A stretch of 64,000 nucleotides of DNA from Metallyticus violacea (GCA_030762175.1 CM060840.1:44110001-44174000), one strand, 5' to 3'; positions 22,936 to 38,600 are shown, numbered from the stretch's first letter. Made by a program: numbers and translations. The notes: generated by a model not told the origin, from the letters alone.

Positions 22936-23453
22936 CATTAGAAGAAACTTAACGAAATGCAACTCTAATTATATAAAGTAATAACTGCAAGTGTATAGTT
23001 GCTTACATGACAACAAAAATTGTACACTCTCTGAGAAAACAAAAATCAGAATTCTAATAGAGCACGTGGTATTTCTAAGTTCAGTGAAAAGAGTGACTGG
23101 AAAAATAAGGAATGAAAATACAAGGAGGTATTTGCAATAATTCCCAATGTATAAAGTAGATCATAGTTGTGTTTAATATTATTTATATTTTATTTAGTTA
23201 TCATTTTATACAATATAAAATATCTTCCTAAGCCCATTTAATTTTCCTTAGCTATTCTAGAGTTTTCTCGGTAACTTCAATCTACATTTTCCAGTTTGCT
23301 CTTTATAGCTCTGCCGCACATTTTCAAAACTGCCCCATGATAAGTTTTAATACTGAATTACTCATTTCTATAAGTGTGTGTGTGTTTGACCGTAAGAACC
23401 TCGCATGTTTCATTTCTTTGTATTGCAGGTATAAGCAACATGTCTAATGCATC

Positions 23454-23596
23454 ATGGATTTGGATGACGTACTAGATGACATCGGCCACTTTGGCAGATA
23501 CCAGACAATAAGCTATGGCCTCATCAGTTTTCCTATAGTGTTCGCAGCAATATTTGCACTTAGCTATGTCTTCACTGCTGGAGAACTTCATTACAG
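23454..23596 (+). CDS. SLC22 gene 1, coding exon 1
   Basis: Initiator ATG followed by DLDDVLDDIGHFGRYQ, the usual SLC22 N-terminus, then TM1. Donor TACAG|GTATAT, phase 2. An acceptor (TTTGTATTGCAG) ends at 23428, so at least one untranslated exon lies upstream. An ATG at 23440 lies between the acceptor and the start but is out of frame and soon hits a stop. Confidence 0.95.
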
Positions 23597-26500
23597 GTAT
23601 ATGCTTTCAGAGAATAATACTACCACAATATCACAATCAGGGTTTTAAATGAAATATATTCGTTTTTCTAGTATATAATAACATTTTGAAAATTAAACAC
23701 CTTAGATTTTTCTTGAAAAGTTATAAGCTTTTCTCATTTTGTTAAAGAAATTTCAACTTTTGCGATATTTTGAAGCCCGTGTCTTATTACGGAAAAAGTA
23801 ACATGCACAACGAAAAATATAACTGTTTATATTTGATTGGTATGCATTTATTATTTTTAATAAAATAATATTGTTATTATATCATAACTGAAATCATTCA
23901 TCCTACTCTCCTTGGGTGCTCAATACAGACATTCAGTGGAGTCACCATTAAGTTGTTGATTTGGTTTTTATTTACGAACGCTCTTTAACATCTCAGGTCA
24001 TCAGCGTCCCATTCAATTTAGGGCGTGAAACGGCCGACAAATTTTGCTAAGAGGCCTCTTTTTTCAGGCTTGAGGTTCTTTTTCGTGCCGTAAATGTACA
24101 ACACCAGACCCACTGCTTTAATTCCCTTCCGAAGGAAGCCATACTTAGGATTTTTACGCCCCGAAAAAAATCCATCGATCCTGGCCGGGTTTGAACCCGC
24201 GGCCTTGGACGTAGAAGGCAGTATGGTTACCACTACACCACCAGGATCGACTCACCATTAAGTCCATAGCTCTTAAATATAGCGCAAACATTCGCTGATA
24301 TGCGTTCTTTAAAGTCAGTGAGCGTTCTTTAAGGTCAGTGACATCACGAGATTTAGTTCCATGCCCGGAAGTAATATATAGCCTTGTGAATCAACGGAAA
24401 GAACCACGTTTTTCAATCCAAAGCACTTACGAACTTGGAGGGCATGATGGGAGAGTGCACCGTCTTATTGAAAGTAATCATTTTTATGCCAGAAAATTCT
24501 TCAACATACAGTCGGATAGTAAAAAATATGGACCGTTTATTCCCAACTTAGATATGCATTAGGAGAATTTTCAATTGCTGTCACTCCAAGATTCTGTGTA
24601 ACCCAAAAGTCGCAGTTATCCTTAGTTCCTATTCGTTTATAAGAAGTGTGTCTTCATCGGAGAAATGGGAAAGAACATAAATGTCCATTTGTGTCATTTC
24701 TAAAACAGCTTGTGTTTCTATACGGGCAATTTTACTATCATCAGAAAGTGCCTGCACAATTTGAATGTGTACGTCATCATTGCCAAATTCAAATGGTGAA
24801 TGCTGTGGGAACTTGACTCTGGGATCCTTATCTACTGTGATAATCTAAGAATTTGCTTCTTTGGGCTATTTAGGAGTGTTTCTTCAGTATATTTTCCCGT
24901 TCGAACACTTCTGTGTTATCCACTGTTTCTCCAACAGCTATTTGCTAAAGACTCTGTGTGCATAAAATTATCATTAATCAGCCCTACACTGCGACCTTCA
25001 CGGATCTATTGTGCTCTAATATCCCATCTATTCAATAGTTTGTTGTTTATGAAGATTCAAATCAAACTATGGATTGAAACGGACGGTAACTCCTCAAGTC
25101 TTGAAAAACGTTCCCCAAAGTTGAGGGCCCCTAGCATAATATAAGGCCCGTTCAAGGTTAACCGAGACTTTAATTTTTAGACAGGAAACATGCATATACA
25201 TACATGGAAGCACCAAACTATGTCAGTTTTTCAAAGTATTCCTCCTGAACATCCAGACACCGTTGCCATTGTTTTGGAAGTTTCCTGGTGCCTTTGGCGT
25301 AAAAGACTGCAGTTCATGCGGTTCATTTGTCACCAATGCACGCCCTTCACTGAACTGTTGACACCTTTGTCCGGGATAGTGTTTGTTCACCATACTGTGC
25401 TTGCAGTCTACGTTAAATTTCAGCAGTTTTTACCTCTCCAGAACGCCAGAACAGTCTCGGGCCGTCCAACGGACGAGTGCTGAAGGCCACAGTACAGTGT
25501 GGCTTTACCTGTGTGATCTTTAGGTCTTCGTGCGGTTTAATGTTTTCGTGTATTGTTAGATCTTTTCGTCTAAATAAAATAAATCTAGGATTCTAACTGT
25601 GTTTCAAGGTCTACATTCTATCCAAGTACTGACCATGACCCAAAATTGCTCACTTAGGTGATCAACCATCATTACGATGTGGTATTATTACTTTTCAGGG
25701 AGGAATAGTGACATTTAGGTTTGTTAGTGGCCCAAAATGCCCATTTTTTACCTCTCCTTCACAAGAAATCTCATTATATACCCCTGTTCAGATACACTTC
25801 TTGCCGCTATCTTTATTTACACGATTGCGCCAACACCGAATACCGTCGTAAAGGTTCGTGGTTACTCGCAAGGAATCATGGTCTGCCCTGCAATATTTAT
25901 GTCGCGCTATATCCATTCATTAATTTTTTTACACACTAAAGTCTCGGTCAACCTTGAAGGACCTTAATAGAGAGTTGCAGACTCACATCCCTGATGACAC
26001 CTCGTGTAAATTAGGTTGTTATGCTGTACCATCTTATACAGATGTCCTTTAAGGGAACGGTGTTCTGTAAGAAATCTTTTCGCTCATGAGCGCTTCCTTC
26101 TGCTCAGACTGGCCTTTATTAGACGCTCGTGTAAGAACAGTAGATTGTCTATAGAGCTCCAGTATCTCTCTGTTCCCCGAGTATCCAGTCCTTATTAACC
26201 AGGTTATTTCCCCAAAATTAACTGAAATATTTTCACAAAAATACACACAAAAAACTCTCGTTTTAACGTACCACATCGCTCAGAATAGCGCAAAAAAGCA
26301 ATAATAAAAGGTGTAAGAGTATATGATCTTAGCGCTCAAGACAGCTCCCCAACAAACGACATTAATTGCTCATGCAATTTTTTTCGCTAAAACATAGTAT
26401 ATGAGTTAAATCTACTGACACACATTTTTCATCAACGTTATAGGTGCCTCATTGCTGAGTGTGAAACAGCAGACGGGGAATTCTATCCCGAGTGGCTTGG

Positions 26501-29500
26501 AAATGCAGTGCCTTTCCAAAAATCTCTCCCAAGCCTTTGTTCACGTTATGAGTCGCTATTTGGGAATTTCTCGAGCAACAGTACATGCCTCCCCGAAAGT
26601 TTTGACAACTCCAGTCAAGTAAGATGTCATCAGTGGATATATCAGGAAGACGAGCGTACAATTATGAATGAGGTATGTGCATGTTGTCACATTCTGTCAC
26701 CATTTTGTGTACTTAGTTCTTAAAATATAATTTTATAAGTGTGAATAATGTGCATGTATAATGTAAAATATTTCTTATTTCACTGGTAATAGAATAAGAA
26801 AAGGTAAACACAAGAGAAAGAAAGGAAACGGGGAAAGAAAAAACAAAATGTTAGCACCATTTGGGAAACATTTTAATTTATTACGTCTTCATATGATTTT
26901 TAGTCTCTTTGTTGAAATGAAAGCAATATTTGATGATCTTTGTGTTTTTTCATCGCCATACAACGTTTAATGAATTAATGTCTTCCTCGTATTGTTCAAT
27001 ATATTTTATCAGTCTACTATTTCTCCAATGTAATTGTAAGCAATGTAATTTATAGCACCATAACCTTTAGCATTCCGTGTCTAAGAGGTATAAAAATATT
27101 TGTCACTTGTAGTTCTGTTTACCAATCGAATCGGATACTTTTCTGTTACCGTGCCGAACGGGATAGTGACCAAATCCTCCAGTGCTTATTATTTTACTAT
27201 TATGGACTACGTGATAGGGGATGATCTGCACAAAATAATGGAGTTTCTAATAAAAGTAACATTATTAATGAACATGCACATTCATGTTCTCAATTCTTAT
27301 ATTATAAATAATATTAACGTCCCTGTTTCCTAAGAGTAACATAACCATTTATTACTTATTACAAAGAAATTCGCACAATTTAAATGTAATATAGAAATTA
27401 AATAAGAAAGAAAGAGATTTTTCATGTACAAAATAACAAATCTGATATCGTCACAATATCTGAGTAGCCTACAAGAGATAATAAGAATGCCTATATCGGA
27501 TTTGATATATATTCCATTCGGCACCATAACATAAAGGAACATTAAACATACTGAAAAGCTACGACAATATTCAGAGTACGTAAATCTTAAAAGAAAAATG
27601 TCATTAATGTAAGTTTCCTAGCAATGTTCCTCTTCTGGCAGATTTATCTTACTTCTATTTCTATTCCACGTAGTTAACTAATGAATGAATCTAAAGATAG
27701 ATGTATTCATAACCACTCACATAGACTTACAGATATTTTCCCTTACTGTATTAACCTTATAAACAAGATGCTATAGGCTACAGGCTGAACATTTCACATG
27801 CACAAAAGAGAATTTACAGAAAGTAGTTTTAAAGTGAGATAGAAAAGTATAGAAGAAATCAAGGGTGACTTTTATAAACTTCATAGCTCAGTAGTACCTT
27901 TAGTTCTTCGTTATATACATAATAGAAGCCTTTAAATTTTGCATTTTTACAAGCTTTTCTTCTTGCAATGAAATGCTGAGGTTGTTCATAAAAATGTTCA
28001 TGATATAGACCTAAAACTGTTTATTAATATGCTTAAAGTATTTCTGAATATTATTCTTCGCTTCTTGAATATTTTAGAACAACTTCTGGTTTAAACGCCC
28101 CCTTAAGAAGTATTAGGGAGCTGCTAAATTGGGTGAATGCAAAGTCATAGGATACCATTATGCAGCATTCGGAGAAGGATATGCACAAAGACTGCATACT
28201 GCGATAAAATGTGTGAGGACTGTACCATCTTGTTGAAATCGTACGTTTTTCAGTTCACTTTGATCTTATAATATTAGAATGAAGGAATCCATAAGTATTG
28301 CGAATATTGCTGGTCATTCACAGTTAAAGAAATTTCATCAGGAGTTTTAAAAATGTAAAGCCCAAAAATACTTCCATCATCAACAATCCTTTCGATTCGT
28401 GCAGAATTTATGTGGACTTCTCCCTGATTTTTGTTTTATTGGCACATAAAAGTCTTCTAGTTATCAAAATTTAAACAAATACTATATTTTCATTATCCTT
28501 TGTTGGTAGATGGAACGTTCTTCGAGAGTATCTCTGGCACGCTAATCCACTCTTGGGCTTTTGGGGTTTTCTAAAGATTAAATAAAATAACACTCAGAGC
28601 TACATTTGTGGCAAGCTTTAGGGCATAATTTCATGTTCTGTCGCGCTGTAAATGTGTGTTCATTTTTATCAGCAAATTAAATGACAAAGCATTTATTATT
28701 ATTATTATTTCGATGGCATACTTATAAATTGCTATTAAGTATTGAGTTCTTCACAAGTTGGGTAAATTTTATCATGAAACTGAATAACGAAATATTTACC
28801 TTTCGGCTTATGTACCATTACAGTTTAATTAAAGAATCATGAAATATTTCCAACTTGAGCTTGTACAGGAACAAAGCAAAAGAAAAATATTCTTTTGTTC
28901 CTTTCTTAAGAGCATGCTTTACTCTTTCGTGTCTCTTTGTATCTCCTCCGTTCGTCCAGTTATGGACAAGTAAGGGATCTCAACCTTTGAACCTAAGGTT
29001 AACAATGCTATGCCATTTTCCAATTAAGTTGGCGATAGGAATCTTCTATGCAGCAAAAACATTGACACAGAAACATGCCCCCAGAGCAGAGAAGCCCTTT
29101 GAGGTGATATGTCTTTTCTTTAATGAAAAGAAAGATATCCGCTATTGGAAATGCGATAACTTAAAGTAAAGAGAGTGAAGTTACTTTACTTGCTTTGCAA
29201 ACTGTGCTGCACTTCAGAATTATACTACTGTGTGTCTATTTAAGCATGTTAATAAAACGTTCTTTATATAATTTGTTCGTTGCTTCATGGGTATGGGATA
29301 TAGCCTGTTTTTGGCTATATCCCATTTGGATTTTCTGTGCACATAAAATAATCAAAATAAGGATTTATACATTATTTTAAACACAATATATTACAGCACG
29401 AATACATTATGGCTACTAAGGAGATAGTTTAAAGATATCAATACATTTTATTGATATTTACAGTTTGATTTGACCTGCGAGGATAACCAATGGAAAAGAA

Positions 29501-32500
29501 CGTTAGTTGGGACTGTTAACAATATAGGACAGTTTTTCGGGATGCCTATAGCCGGATTCATTTCTGATCGGTACGTATACTGCAAGTACACACTTTTTAA
29601 GCACATTTCATTGTTAGTATGGCGTTTAAAAATGTGTGTGTTATCTTCAGATTAACACAATAGACAAACTGAATGTTTATTCTTGTATTTTTAATAAATA
29701 ATAAATTACAATGGCAAATTGTGTTTTGCTAGCATTAAAATTATATCGTTTATACTATAATGAATTCTAAGGAAAATGCGTAACCTAGTACTGCTGTATC
29801 TGTTTGCAGAATGGGTCGCAGAAGGACGCTGGTGCTGGCTGTAGTTCTGGCGAGTATTATGGGAATTATACGCTCTTTAGCATGGTGCTATGAGTCATTC
29901 TTAGCATTCGAATTTTTGGATCCATTGTGCGGCAGTGGACTGTACACGGCGGGGATTGTCTTAGGTATCTCATACTTTTGCATATTGTAGAATTATAAGA
30001 CCAACTATGAACTAAAAGTAAAAATAATATTTACTTCATTTTCTTTACGGATCTTTGTATTTCCTTTTACCATATCATGCAAGTTTATAAGTTACTTCTT
30101 CATCACAATAACAGTTACAGATGCTGTTCTTAGCAGACTTCCCTCTCCCCATTGGATGTACTGCACCTGTCCCGGCGTTTCTACCGGTCTTCAAAGACAT
30201 GCTGGAGACCTTTTGTTGACAGATCCTTTAGAATCGCCTCAGCAGCCTTCACCGCTGCTTCTGGTGGTGAAGGTTGCCTCCCACGAAGGAGTTTAATCAA
30301 TTTGAGAAAAAAGAAAAATTCACATGTGGCTAAATCTGCACTATAGGAAGCGTTAGGAGTACATTTCACATTAGTTTTAGTGAGATATTCAGCAACAATA
30401 TTTGCGACGTGGCCTTGCAAAGTTTTCAGGACATTTCTGTAGTATTGTCCACACCTACGAAGGTAAGCCATTCCTTGAATATCGAAAAACAATATAACAA
30501 TAATTTCCCAGTAGAAGTAACCACTTTTTTTCTAATGATAAAGATTTCCACATTGAGCTTTGCTATTTTCTCTCAGGATCGAAATGATGCAGTCAAGTTT
30601 CATCAACAGTGATTACCTTAGAAAAAACTCCGCACCTTCCTGTAACATCGTCTTCAACTGCATGCAAACCTGCACGCGAACATCAGTGTTCGGGAATCAG
30701 CAGTCTTGAAACCCACTATGCACAAATACGTCTCAAGTGCAACTTTTCAGCTATCAGCGTGTTGGTGGCATCCAGCGAAACTTTCAAAATTTTCTGAAAG
30801 TGTTTTTAATGTTATTCGACGATCCTCCCTTACAATGACAGCAACGGTGTTGATGTTCCTTCCGTTAGAGCACAAACTCTAGTAGGTCCTTGCTGCATGA
30901 AATTGATTGCCTCCCGTCTTTAAACATTTTAAACCATCTTCGAGTTCTGCTATAGGAAAAAAGAAACTCTCCACAGACCTTCTGTAACATTGCATAGATC
31001 TCAGCTGAAGATTTGTTGAGACGAAAGCAGAATATCGGAGCAGCATTTTGTTCGTTGTGTGTTATCTACATTTTCCAGTAGGCGGAACAGAACTGAACAT
31101 GTTTCAACTTGCATACCTTTCACAATAAGCTAACAAAATATTGTACAGTTAAACTTTAGGCAAGAAATCATGCATGTGAAAATGTTTGATCGTTCTCTAC
31201 TGAACAGCGCTCTATATACAGAAGGCATTGCTTAATTGGGGGTAATTCTTTAAAAATTTAGTGAATGAAATGAATACAAGGTATAATTTATGGTCTGTTT
31301 TATTTAATTTTCAAATTAATTATTTTAATGCTTTATAAATTCTATGCTTTCCCTTCAAAGTTATCGTTTAAAATGATTACCTTGAGTATGAATTCAAGCT
31401 TAATACCTTACCATACATGATATAGTGCTCTCTCGAAAATTGCAGCTATTTATTTAACTGCTGATTTTCTTGCACAACCCGCTCTTAATGAACCCAACTT
31501 TTGATAAAATGAAAAGCATTGCTTGATAAACATCAACTAAAATTTAAAGGAGCAAACTAAATAAAGGGAAGCAAATAATAGGCAAGTTAAAGTTGCGTAA
31601 GACAAATGTGACAAACATAAGTACAAAAATTGGCAAATATTATTTACCAACGCTACAAAGAAAGGAATTATTAGAAGCATTTGGCTTAGGGAGAATACAT
31701 AAAAATAAAATCTGGGTCTGCTACGTTGTCGCAAGAATTCCAGTTGCTCATTGTCCTCCATTTATCTATTTGCTTAATATTCGTTGGGCTCCTGAACAGT
31801 AAAGTGTTGCTAATGTTTTCTTCAATATTTAAATCAAATCACGACAGCAAAGGTAAACTGATAGGTAATAGCAAACTTACAGAGTTTTCGTGTATATTAC
31901 TCAGGTATGGAGATTGTGGGACCAAGTGCGAGAGTTTTTGGCAGCACCCTCATTAGTGTTTTCTACACTTGCGGGGAAATTATCCTCGGTAGTGTATCGC
32001 TTTGGCTGAGAAACTGGAGATGGATTCTCCGGGTGGTTTACATACCAGCTCTTCTATGTATTTCTTATTACTGGTAAGTGTTCCTTCTGATATCATTATA
32101 TGTCCGATTAAATTGACGAAAATTTTGATTACATTGTTCAAGGAACCCATGATACCATTTGTCGACATTTTTTTTAAAACAGTTCAGAGACCTCTAACTC
32201 TTAAACTATAATTGTTAGAAGCATGATTATTAACATAAAATGTACATTCCAGTTTCTCTTTTTATAACATAAAAATATTCCATCTTTGATATCTAATGTA
32301 CCGCAGTGTAATACACTACATTAAACCCGTACTGTATATTGGGATTAACTTTTATTTCGATAGTAAAATATCGTTCATCCAGTTATCAGAAGCGACGCTG
32401 CAGCGCGGAACGGTATTGGCCAATAAGCTATCGCTCAAGACTAGTTGGGCTACACAGTTGGCGGGGTTTATAGAACTGCTACGTTGGCCTTGAATTTCAT

Positions 32501-35500
32501 GTCACTTAGTCAATGCAGTTTAAACAGCGAAGAGTAAAGTATGCTATTCTGTTCCAAGAATATTTATGATTTGTATGTTCATACTTAGTTCGCTCTGCTG
32601 CTAAGAGATTGTCTGAAGAGAATTTTCCAGGTGATCGAGTTCCAAGTTCTAATACGACTCGTAAATAATTAGAAGGTGTGTAATTACATTAGTAGATCCC
32701 AGAAATGAGTGGAAAATGAAAATAAGCAGTTCGAATATCGCGTTAAAGTGGAGTGTACAAGTTTTAAAGTACATTAGACTTTAATAGTTCTGCTGACCAT
32801 GAGTATCCCTCCGCCGCCATCGGTCATCAAATAATTGGATGATTTATTTTGAAACTCTGGTTTGTTTTATAATATAATACATATATGAAGGCATATTTTG
32901 ACTGGTTATTTATACAACACTATGAATATTAACAGAGTTGTTGTAAGGATATCTCTGCTATTCACTTCTCAGGAAAATGCGTTCATATAATGGGCTTTCT
33001 GACAAGCATTTTCGGACTAAGCTGCTGCTTTATGGATGATCGTGCGAGGCATTCTCAATGTACAGATAACTCAAAGATAGCATAAAATATGCAGGTAAAA
33101 GGCAATAAGCCTATTTAAATAATTTTTCCCTGCAACATTTTGCTTAAAACAGAGTTAACATTTTGTGGGATATATTGTTGCTAAGAAAATATAAGAACTG
33201 GGACCTAGTGACTTTTATTTATAGGGAGAGGAAATAAATTTGGACTTATTATTACTAATGACTCATTTTTTTCGCATATTTGACTTAGTGCCTTTTCCTT
33301 GTAAGCCCTTAATTTCATTTTGCTGTTAAATAGGATGGAATGGAGAGATCATACTTTACAAATATTGAAAGGTGAAAACTATGAAGGATACAATTGTTAA
33401 ATTAAAAATAACAAGAGATAATTGTGGAAAGCTGTGAGTGGTAATTCCATAAATGCAAGAACTGATTACAGTGTTCAGTAGGTTTAAAGCATTTTTCGCT
33501 CCAATATGGCAATTCTAAACTCGCGTTTTAAAGAGAAAATGTGCGATAAATTAAGTCACCAGTGTCGGATTATTTTCATATGGGAGAGTGATTAACAAAT
33601 CATCACGAAAACCACATCAGCCGCAAAACTAAAAGGTATAAATGGAAGACGAAAGTTTATGATTATTTAGCCATAAGATACTTAATTTCTTTATCAGGAT
33701 ATGATAACGCTAATCTTATTCTGCAAAAATAACATAGGAACATATTGCATTTACCATAATGGAATTAGCCACAAAAGATAAAGGACCTCCTAAATTGCAC
33801 TTAAATGACCTCTTTTGAATCGAGTTAAGGACCGTCAAAGCCTGACTGGACAAGCAGCTTGAAGATGAGTGGCATTTATAATAGCAGAATTAGTTGCGCC
33901 TTAGACCGGCGGGAGAGTATTTTGCTATTCAAGGAGAAGAAGGTCAATTAATCAGTGCTTCAATTAACTGTCTTATTTACTATAAAACATCGCCTATTTT
34001 GTAAAACTGGGTCTAATTAAGTGTGTTATCATAATTAACTAATTTTTTCTGAAACATCATGCCGGACATAGCAATGTGTATTTACATAGTTCGTATGTAA
34101 GATATCAAATTTATATTGGAATTTCTAAATACAGAAACTCAATTCTAAAATTTTAATCAAGAATTTGTTTTTTTATATTCATAGTTTTAAGAGTTACAGG
34201 CCTCTAAACTGAGATGTTTTGACCACTCTGTATGTTCGAACGTCAATCAAGCCCACCAATAAAGCCACATTGTAATAAAAAAGTAAGTGCCCTTTACTGA
34301 AATGCAATAAAATACAACAAAATATTACGTCATCTATAACTTTATATATATTTAGAATATGTCAGAAATTTAGGAACAACATTTCTCATGTTGTATCTTG
34401 GATGAATGCTGTAACATGAATTTCAATTTTAGTTTCTTATTGATCCTAGCGGCGATACTAGAATTCAAAGAAAAGTGCTAGCAGTCAGATAATTTGTGCT
34501 CGTTTTTCACTTTTTATAATAAAACAACACATCCTCATATTTACATTTAAGTTTTCAGTGTGATTTTATTATTAATATCATGTATGTTTTTAACAAAAAC
34601 CTCAATATGAGTGATTTTTTTGTAACTCTCCAAATAACAGTGATTTTTAGCTGTTGGAAGCTTGGCGTTCGAGTAAATGAAAATATGAATTACGTTTAAA
34701 ATTCTGTTTCAGGATTATAATTTTATCAGAACTCGCATTGTTTTTACAGGATTGCTCCTGAGTCAATAAGATGGCTCCTTGCTAAAGGCAGAACGAAGGA
34801 AGCTTTCGATAGCATAATGACTATGGCCAAAACAAACAGAGTACCAATAACCGAAGATCTGGAGAAGAAGATTAATTCCCTGGTGGAGCAGAAAAAAGTG
34901 AGGCTTAATCTATATCTTAAATATTCGAACAAAGCTGTCTGGTTCGTACTTTGCATCATAAATGCGTTAAAAAGGTTACATCAGTTATGACTAGACAGCT
35001 GATCTTCAGACAAATGTCTATATATATTCCTTTAACAGAAATGATGAATATTAGGATATGTATGTTATGTAGCATTAAAAGCTTCAAAATTGCAAAAATG
35101 TAGTTTTATAGTGCAAATAAATGTCTATTTAATGCCGATTCTTTAGTTTCGTGCTTAAAATATGCAAATTTATTTATAAAACTACAACCATAACCATCAC
35201 AAATATATTTTTTCATGATTTTTGTTTTGAGTGATTAAATTTCAGCAGGATGAAAGTGAGAAAGCAAGGTAATAAATATTTGATTCCTTTTTTAAACTTG
35301 CTCCATTGTTTTTTCCATTACATTTGGTGCTTAAAGTGAGGAATAGAATTAATTAAAGTCATATCAACTGTATACATTGACTCTGCGAGGTTAACAGGCC
35401 TACAGTACGCATACGAGACTGAGCTAAAAGTAATCTTGACTTAGCAATCAAAATTTAGAATACTGTAGTAATGTTTTGTACTACATAACCCTTCTGCTGG

Positions 35501-35605
35501 GGAACAAGCGCGTGCTGTATCTTGGGAAATATGACGTCAAGATGACAGCTCCCTTAGAAGCATGCATGAGCGAGAAGCAGCAAAAATTATCTAGGGTTTT
35601 TTTTT

Positions 35606-35636
<31 letters not shown>

Positions 35637-38600
35637 GTTTTTTTTTTTTTTTTTTGAACAGTGTGGGTGAGAAATCAACAGATTTCATTGAGGAATGAAG
35701 AGGTAATATGGAGAGTTTTGAGTATCCCTTCAGCAGGTCTAAGAAAGTTTAGAAGTGGAGTGTCAACTATTAGTGACGCAGCTCTCTCTGGTCGACCGCA
35801 TACTGCGATTACGCCAGACACTATCACTGCAGTAGAAGCGATACGAGGCAATAAATGAGGCGGTTGTAGAATTGATCAGTCATGGCTCTGCGCACGACAC
35901 TATACATGACATTCTACAGTAGGGCAAAATCTCCGCTAATGGGTACTAAAACACTTGCCTCAGAATTAAAAATACGTCGTGTGAATGTTTGTGAAACGCT
36001 GTTACAACGCGATATCATGAAGCCGAAGGAGATGGTGTTAAGAAAGCATATAGCTACTTGTGATGAATGCTGAGTACACTAAACCAAAACAGTTCTGTAC
36101 AGCTGTGTCAGCCGGCAAAATGATGTTCAAGCTCTTCTGGGACTTCAATCATGGAACATTACACGCCCAGAGGACGCAATGTTACAGCGAGTCAGGTTGT
36201 GATTTGCTTGAAAACCATTTGAAACCTACAATCGGGTCGAAACGTCGAGGATTGCTCACAACTGATGCACACTTACAGCATGATAATGCAAGACCTCATA
36301 CAGCTCGTATAGCGGCATAAAAAATTACAATCTTCATTTTGAGTGTATACCACATTCTGCCACTGGACCAGGTACCTTCCGATTATCGTGTAGTTGGATC
36401 ACTGAAACAGCGGCAAGAAGTGCCGCACTGACGAGATACATGAGGGTTTGTGCTGCCACTCATAATATTGTTTTTCTTGTGCAATCTAGGCATTGGTGAA
36501 ACGCTGAAACACCTGCATTGAGAGTGGTGGAGACTGTGTTAAAAAAAGAAGACGTGTTTTCAGTCCCAATGTATATATAGAGGAAGGATGTATAAGAATC
36601 TGTTGTATAAGACAGTGAATTTTAGGCATTAAAAATAGTAATTTTTTTTCACTCTTCTGAAGGTTGTCAATAGTGCGAGATGCACTGTTTCTTGTAGGGG
36701 TTGTTTGGGAGAGCTGGAAGCAAATCCGACTCACGTTGTTGTAGTCTAAAGCAGAACTGTTAAAATAAGGCATTAAAAACATTTAATTGATGTATATAAA
36801 ATCCTAACCCACCCTCATATATCCGAGTCATATCACTTTATGGTACATGTTTTTGAGCAATAAAATGCCAAAAATTAAGTGTTCCAAAAGTGTTGTTATT
36901 CATGCATGTATAAAGGATTTCGCCTGTTCCAAACTGATGGGAAAGTTATATTCTACGAAGCATGTAATAAAGATGTAAGCGATGTTATTTGATCTAGTGG
37001 TAGCTTTTGCGATGATCAATCCGAAGGTTCTGGGATAGATTCACGGCCAGGTCAAGCTCTCTGGGTAAAGTTTTTTCGGAGTTTTTCCTTGCCCTTAAAA
37101 GGTAAATGCCAGACAACGTTTAAGAACTCCGAGATCATTTGCGCCTCATCAATTCATTTCATTTATCATGGACTCTGTGTAAGTATCCATAAGTTTAAGC
37201 TCTCCTAAGTTGCTTCTTCACATCAACTTCACTGGGACAGCGTAGCGGAGCCATATGGGTATCCCGGCCTCAGAAGTCCATTACAATATCGCCACACCAG
37301 GAGGAGAATACCCACAGGTTCACAAAAAGCTACCACTGTTTTTCTTAGTTAACTAAACCAGGGCATGTTCCTATTTTAATTTCATTTCAAAAAGCTATTT
37401 TTGTACTTTACTTGGACAATTGAAACAAGCCGTGTCAATTTAAAAGTATGATTTTTCTTATGATGAAACATTATTTTCATATGAAATTGTTCTAATTCCC
37501 CTTTTCAGGAACCAAATTTAAGTTCTCGTTTTCTGGGCTATATTAGTTTATAATAATATACTTTTATAATACAAATATTTTTACTTGATGATATTTCTTT
37601 AATAAAATAGAGAATAAGACCTAAGTTCTTAACTAAGCGATTACGATAATTTGAAAAGATATTGTGAGAAGTCGATTCGCTGTATTTGCTTAGGAATTTT
37701 ATTAAGTTAGGGAGGTCTGGAACGGGGTTCGTCCAGCCTCGTGAGGATAATTGGTAAGCTGCCTGACGGAGAGGTGACGTTCTATGAGAGACGACCGGCG
37801 CGATGCCTGCATGCTGATATGATGCCGCTTCTGCAATACTGCCCTCTATCAATTATGTCGTAAGACGAAAGTAGAGGACTCAGAGGTTGCTGCGGCAGAG
37901 CAGGGCTCATCCCGGGCTATAGCGCCATTGAGAAGAAGATAGTTTGAAAATATTTTAAAATATATTTGTAATATAAATTTTCCGTTTAATAGCCCTTAAT
38001 TTTAGACACCAAATGCCCAAAGTCCGCTGTCTAGTTATGGCAAAACAGATTTCATTATAATAAATCTTCATGGGGAAATGGGCGTGCTAATTTTTTTTTT
38101 TTTCTGTTTTCAGGATGTTAAAGAAGAAATGATAGCTTCACGTAAAAGTGCCCTTCTTCAAGTGCTGATGTCTAGGATATTACTGCTACGACTTGTGAGC
38201 TTTGCCTTTTGCTGGTAAGTAGACAACCCACCACCATCACCGCTGCCCCAGTTATAATCATCATGATTATTGTTTCATCCATACGGGCACTGAAGAATGA
38301 TAAAGGGTTAAAAAACTTTCAGCAAGCTGTTTAAAAAGAACAAGAGAAATGGCAATACAACGATGTTACTGGAATTTCTGCTAAAAATGGTCCTTTTTGG
38401 TGGGAAAAGCTGATTTAATGTTTTTGCTCACATTGGTTCTTTTTTATTTTATCTCCTATCATATTTTATTGAACATGGTGTTAGCTTTTATCTTAAAATA
38501 AAAATTTAGGCTCATTCGTTTTTATAAAATATTCTAATTAAAATTAAATAATGATTACAACAGATACAGAAAAATCCTCAATTTGCAAAAACGAATATTC

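Larger units (their letters stand above)
16227..23428. other. Intergenic region between LSD1 and SLC22 gene 1 (divergent)
   Basis: The two genes are transcribed away from each other, so this stretch should hold both promoters. Microsatellites, a mariner fragment, a LINE fragment and a SINE-like unit are listed separately. The block 16500-17235 is A-rich with nothing recognisable. No promoter element can be proved. Confidence 0.7.

Noticed and set aside
23440..23475. Upstream ATG at 23440 as the SLC22 start
   Set aside because: Its frame (MSNASWIWMTY) meets a stop after eleven codons. The ATG at 23454 gives the conserved MDLDDVL start that is also seen in the second gene.
35476..35678. Phe-rich and Lys-rich frames on both strands
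   Set aside because: Produced by the T-rich tract at 35598-35656.
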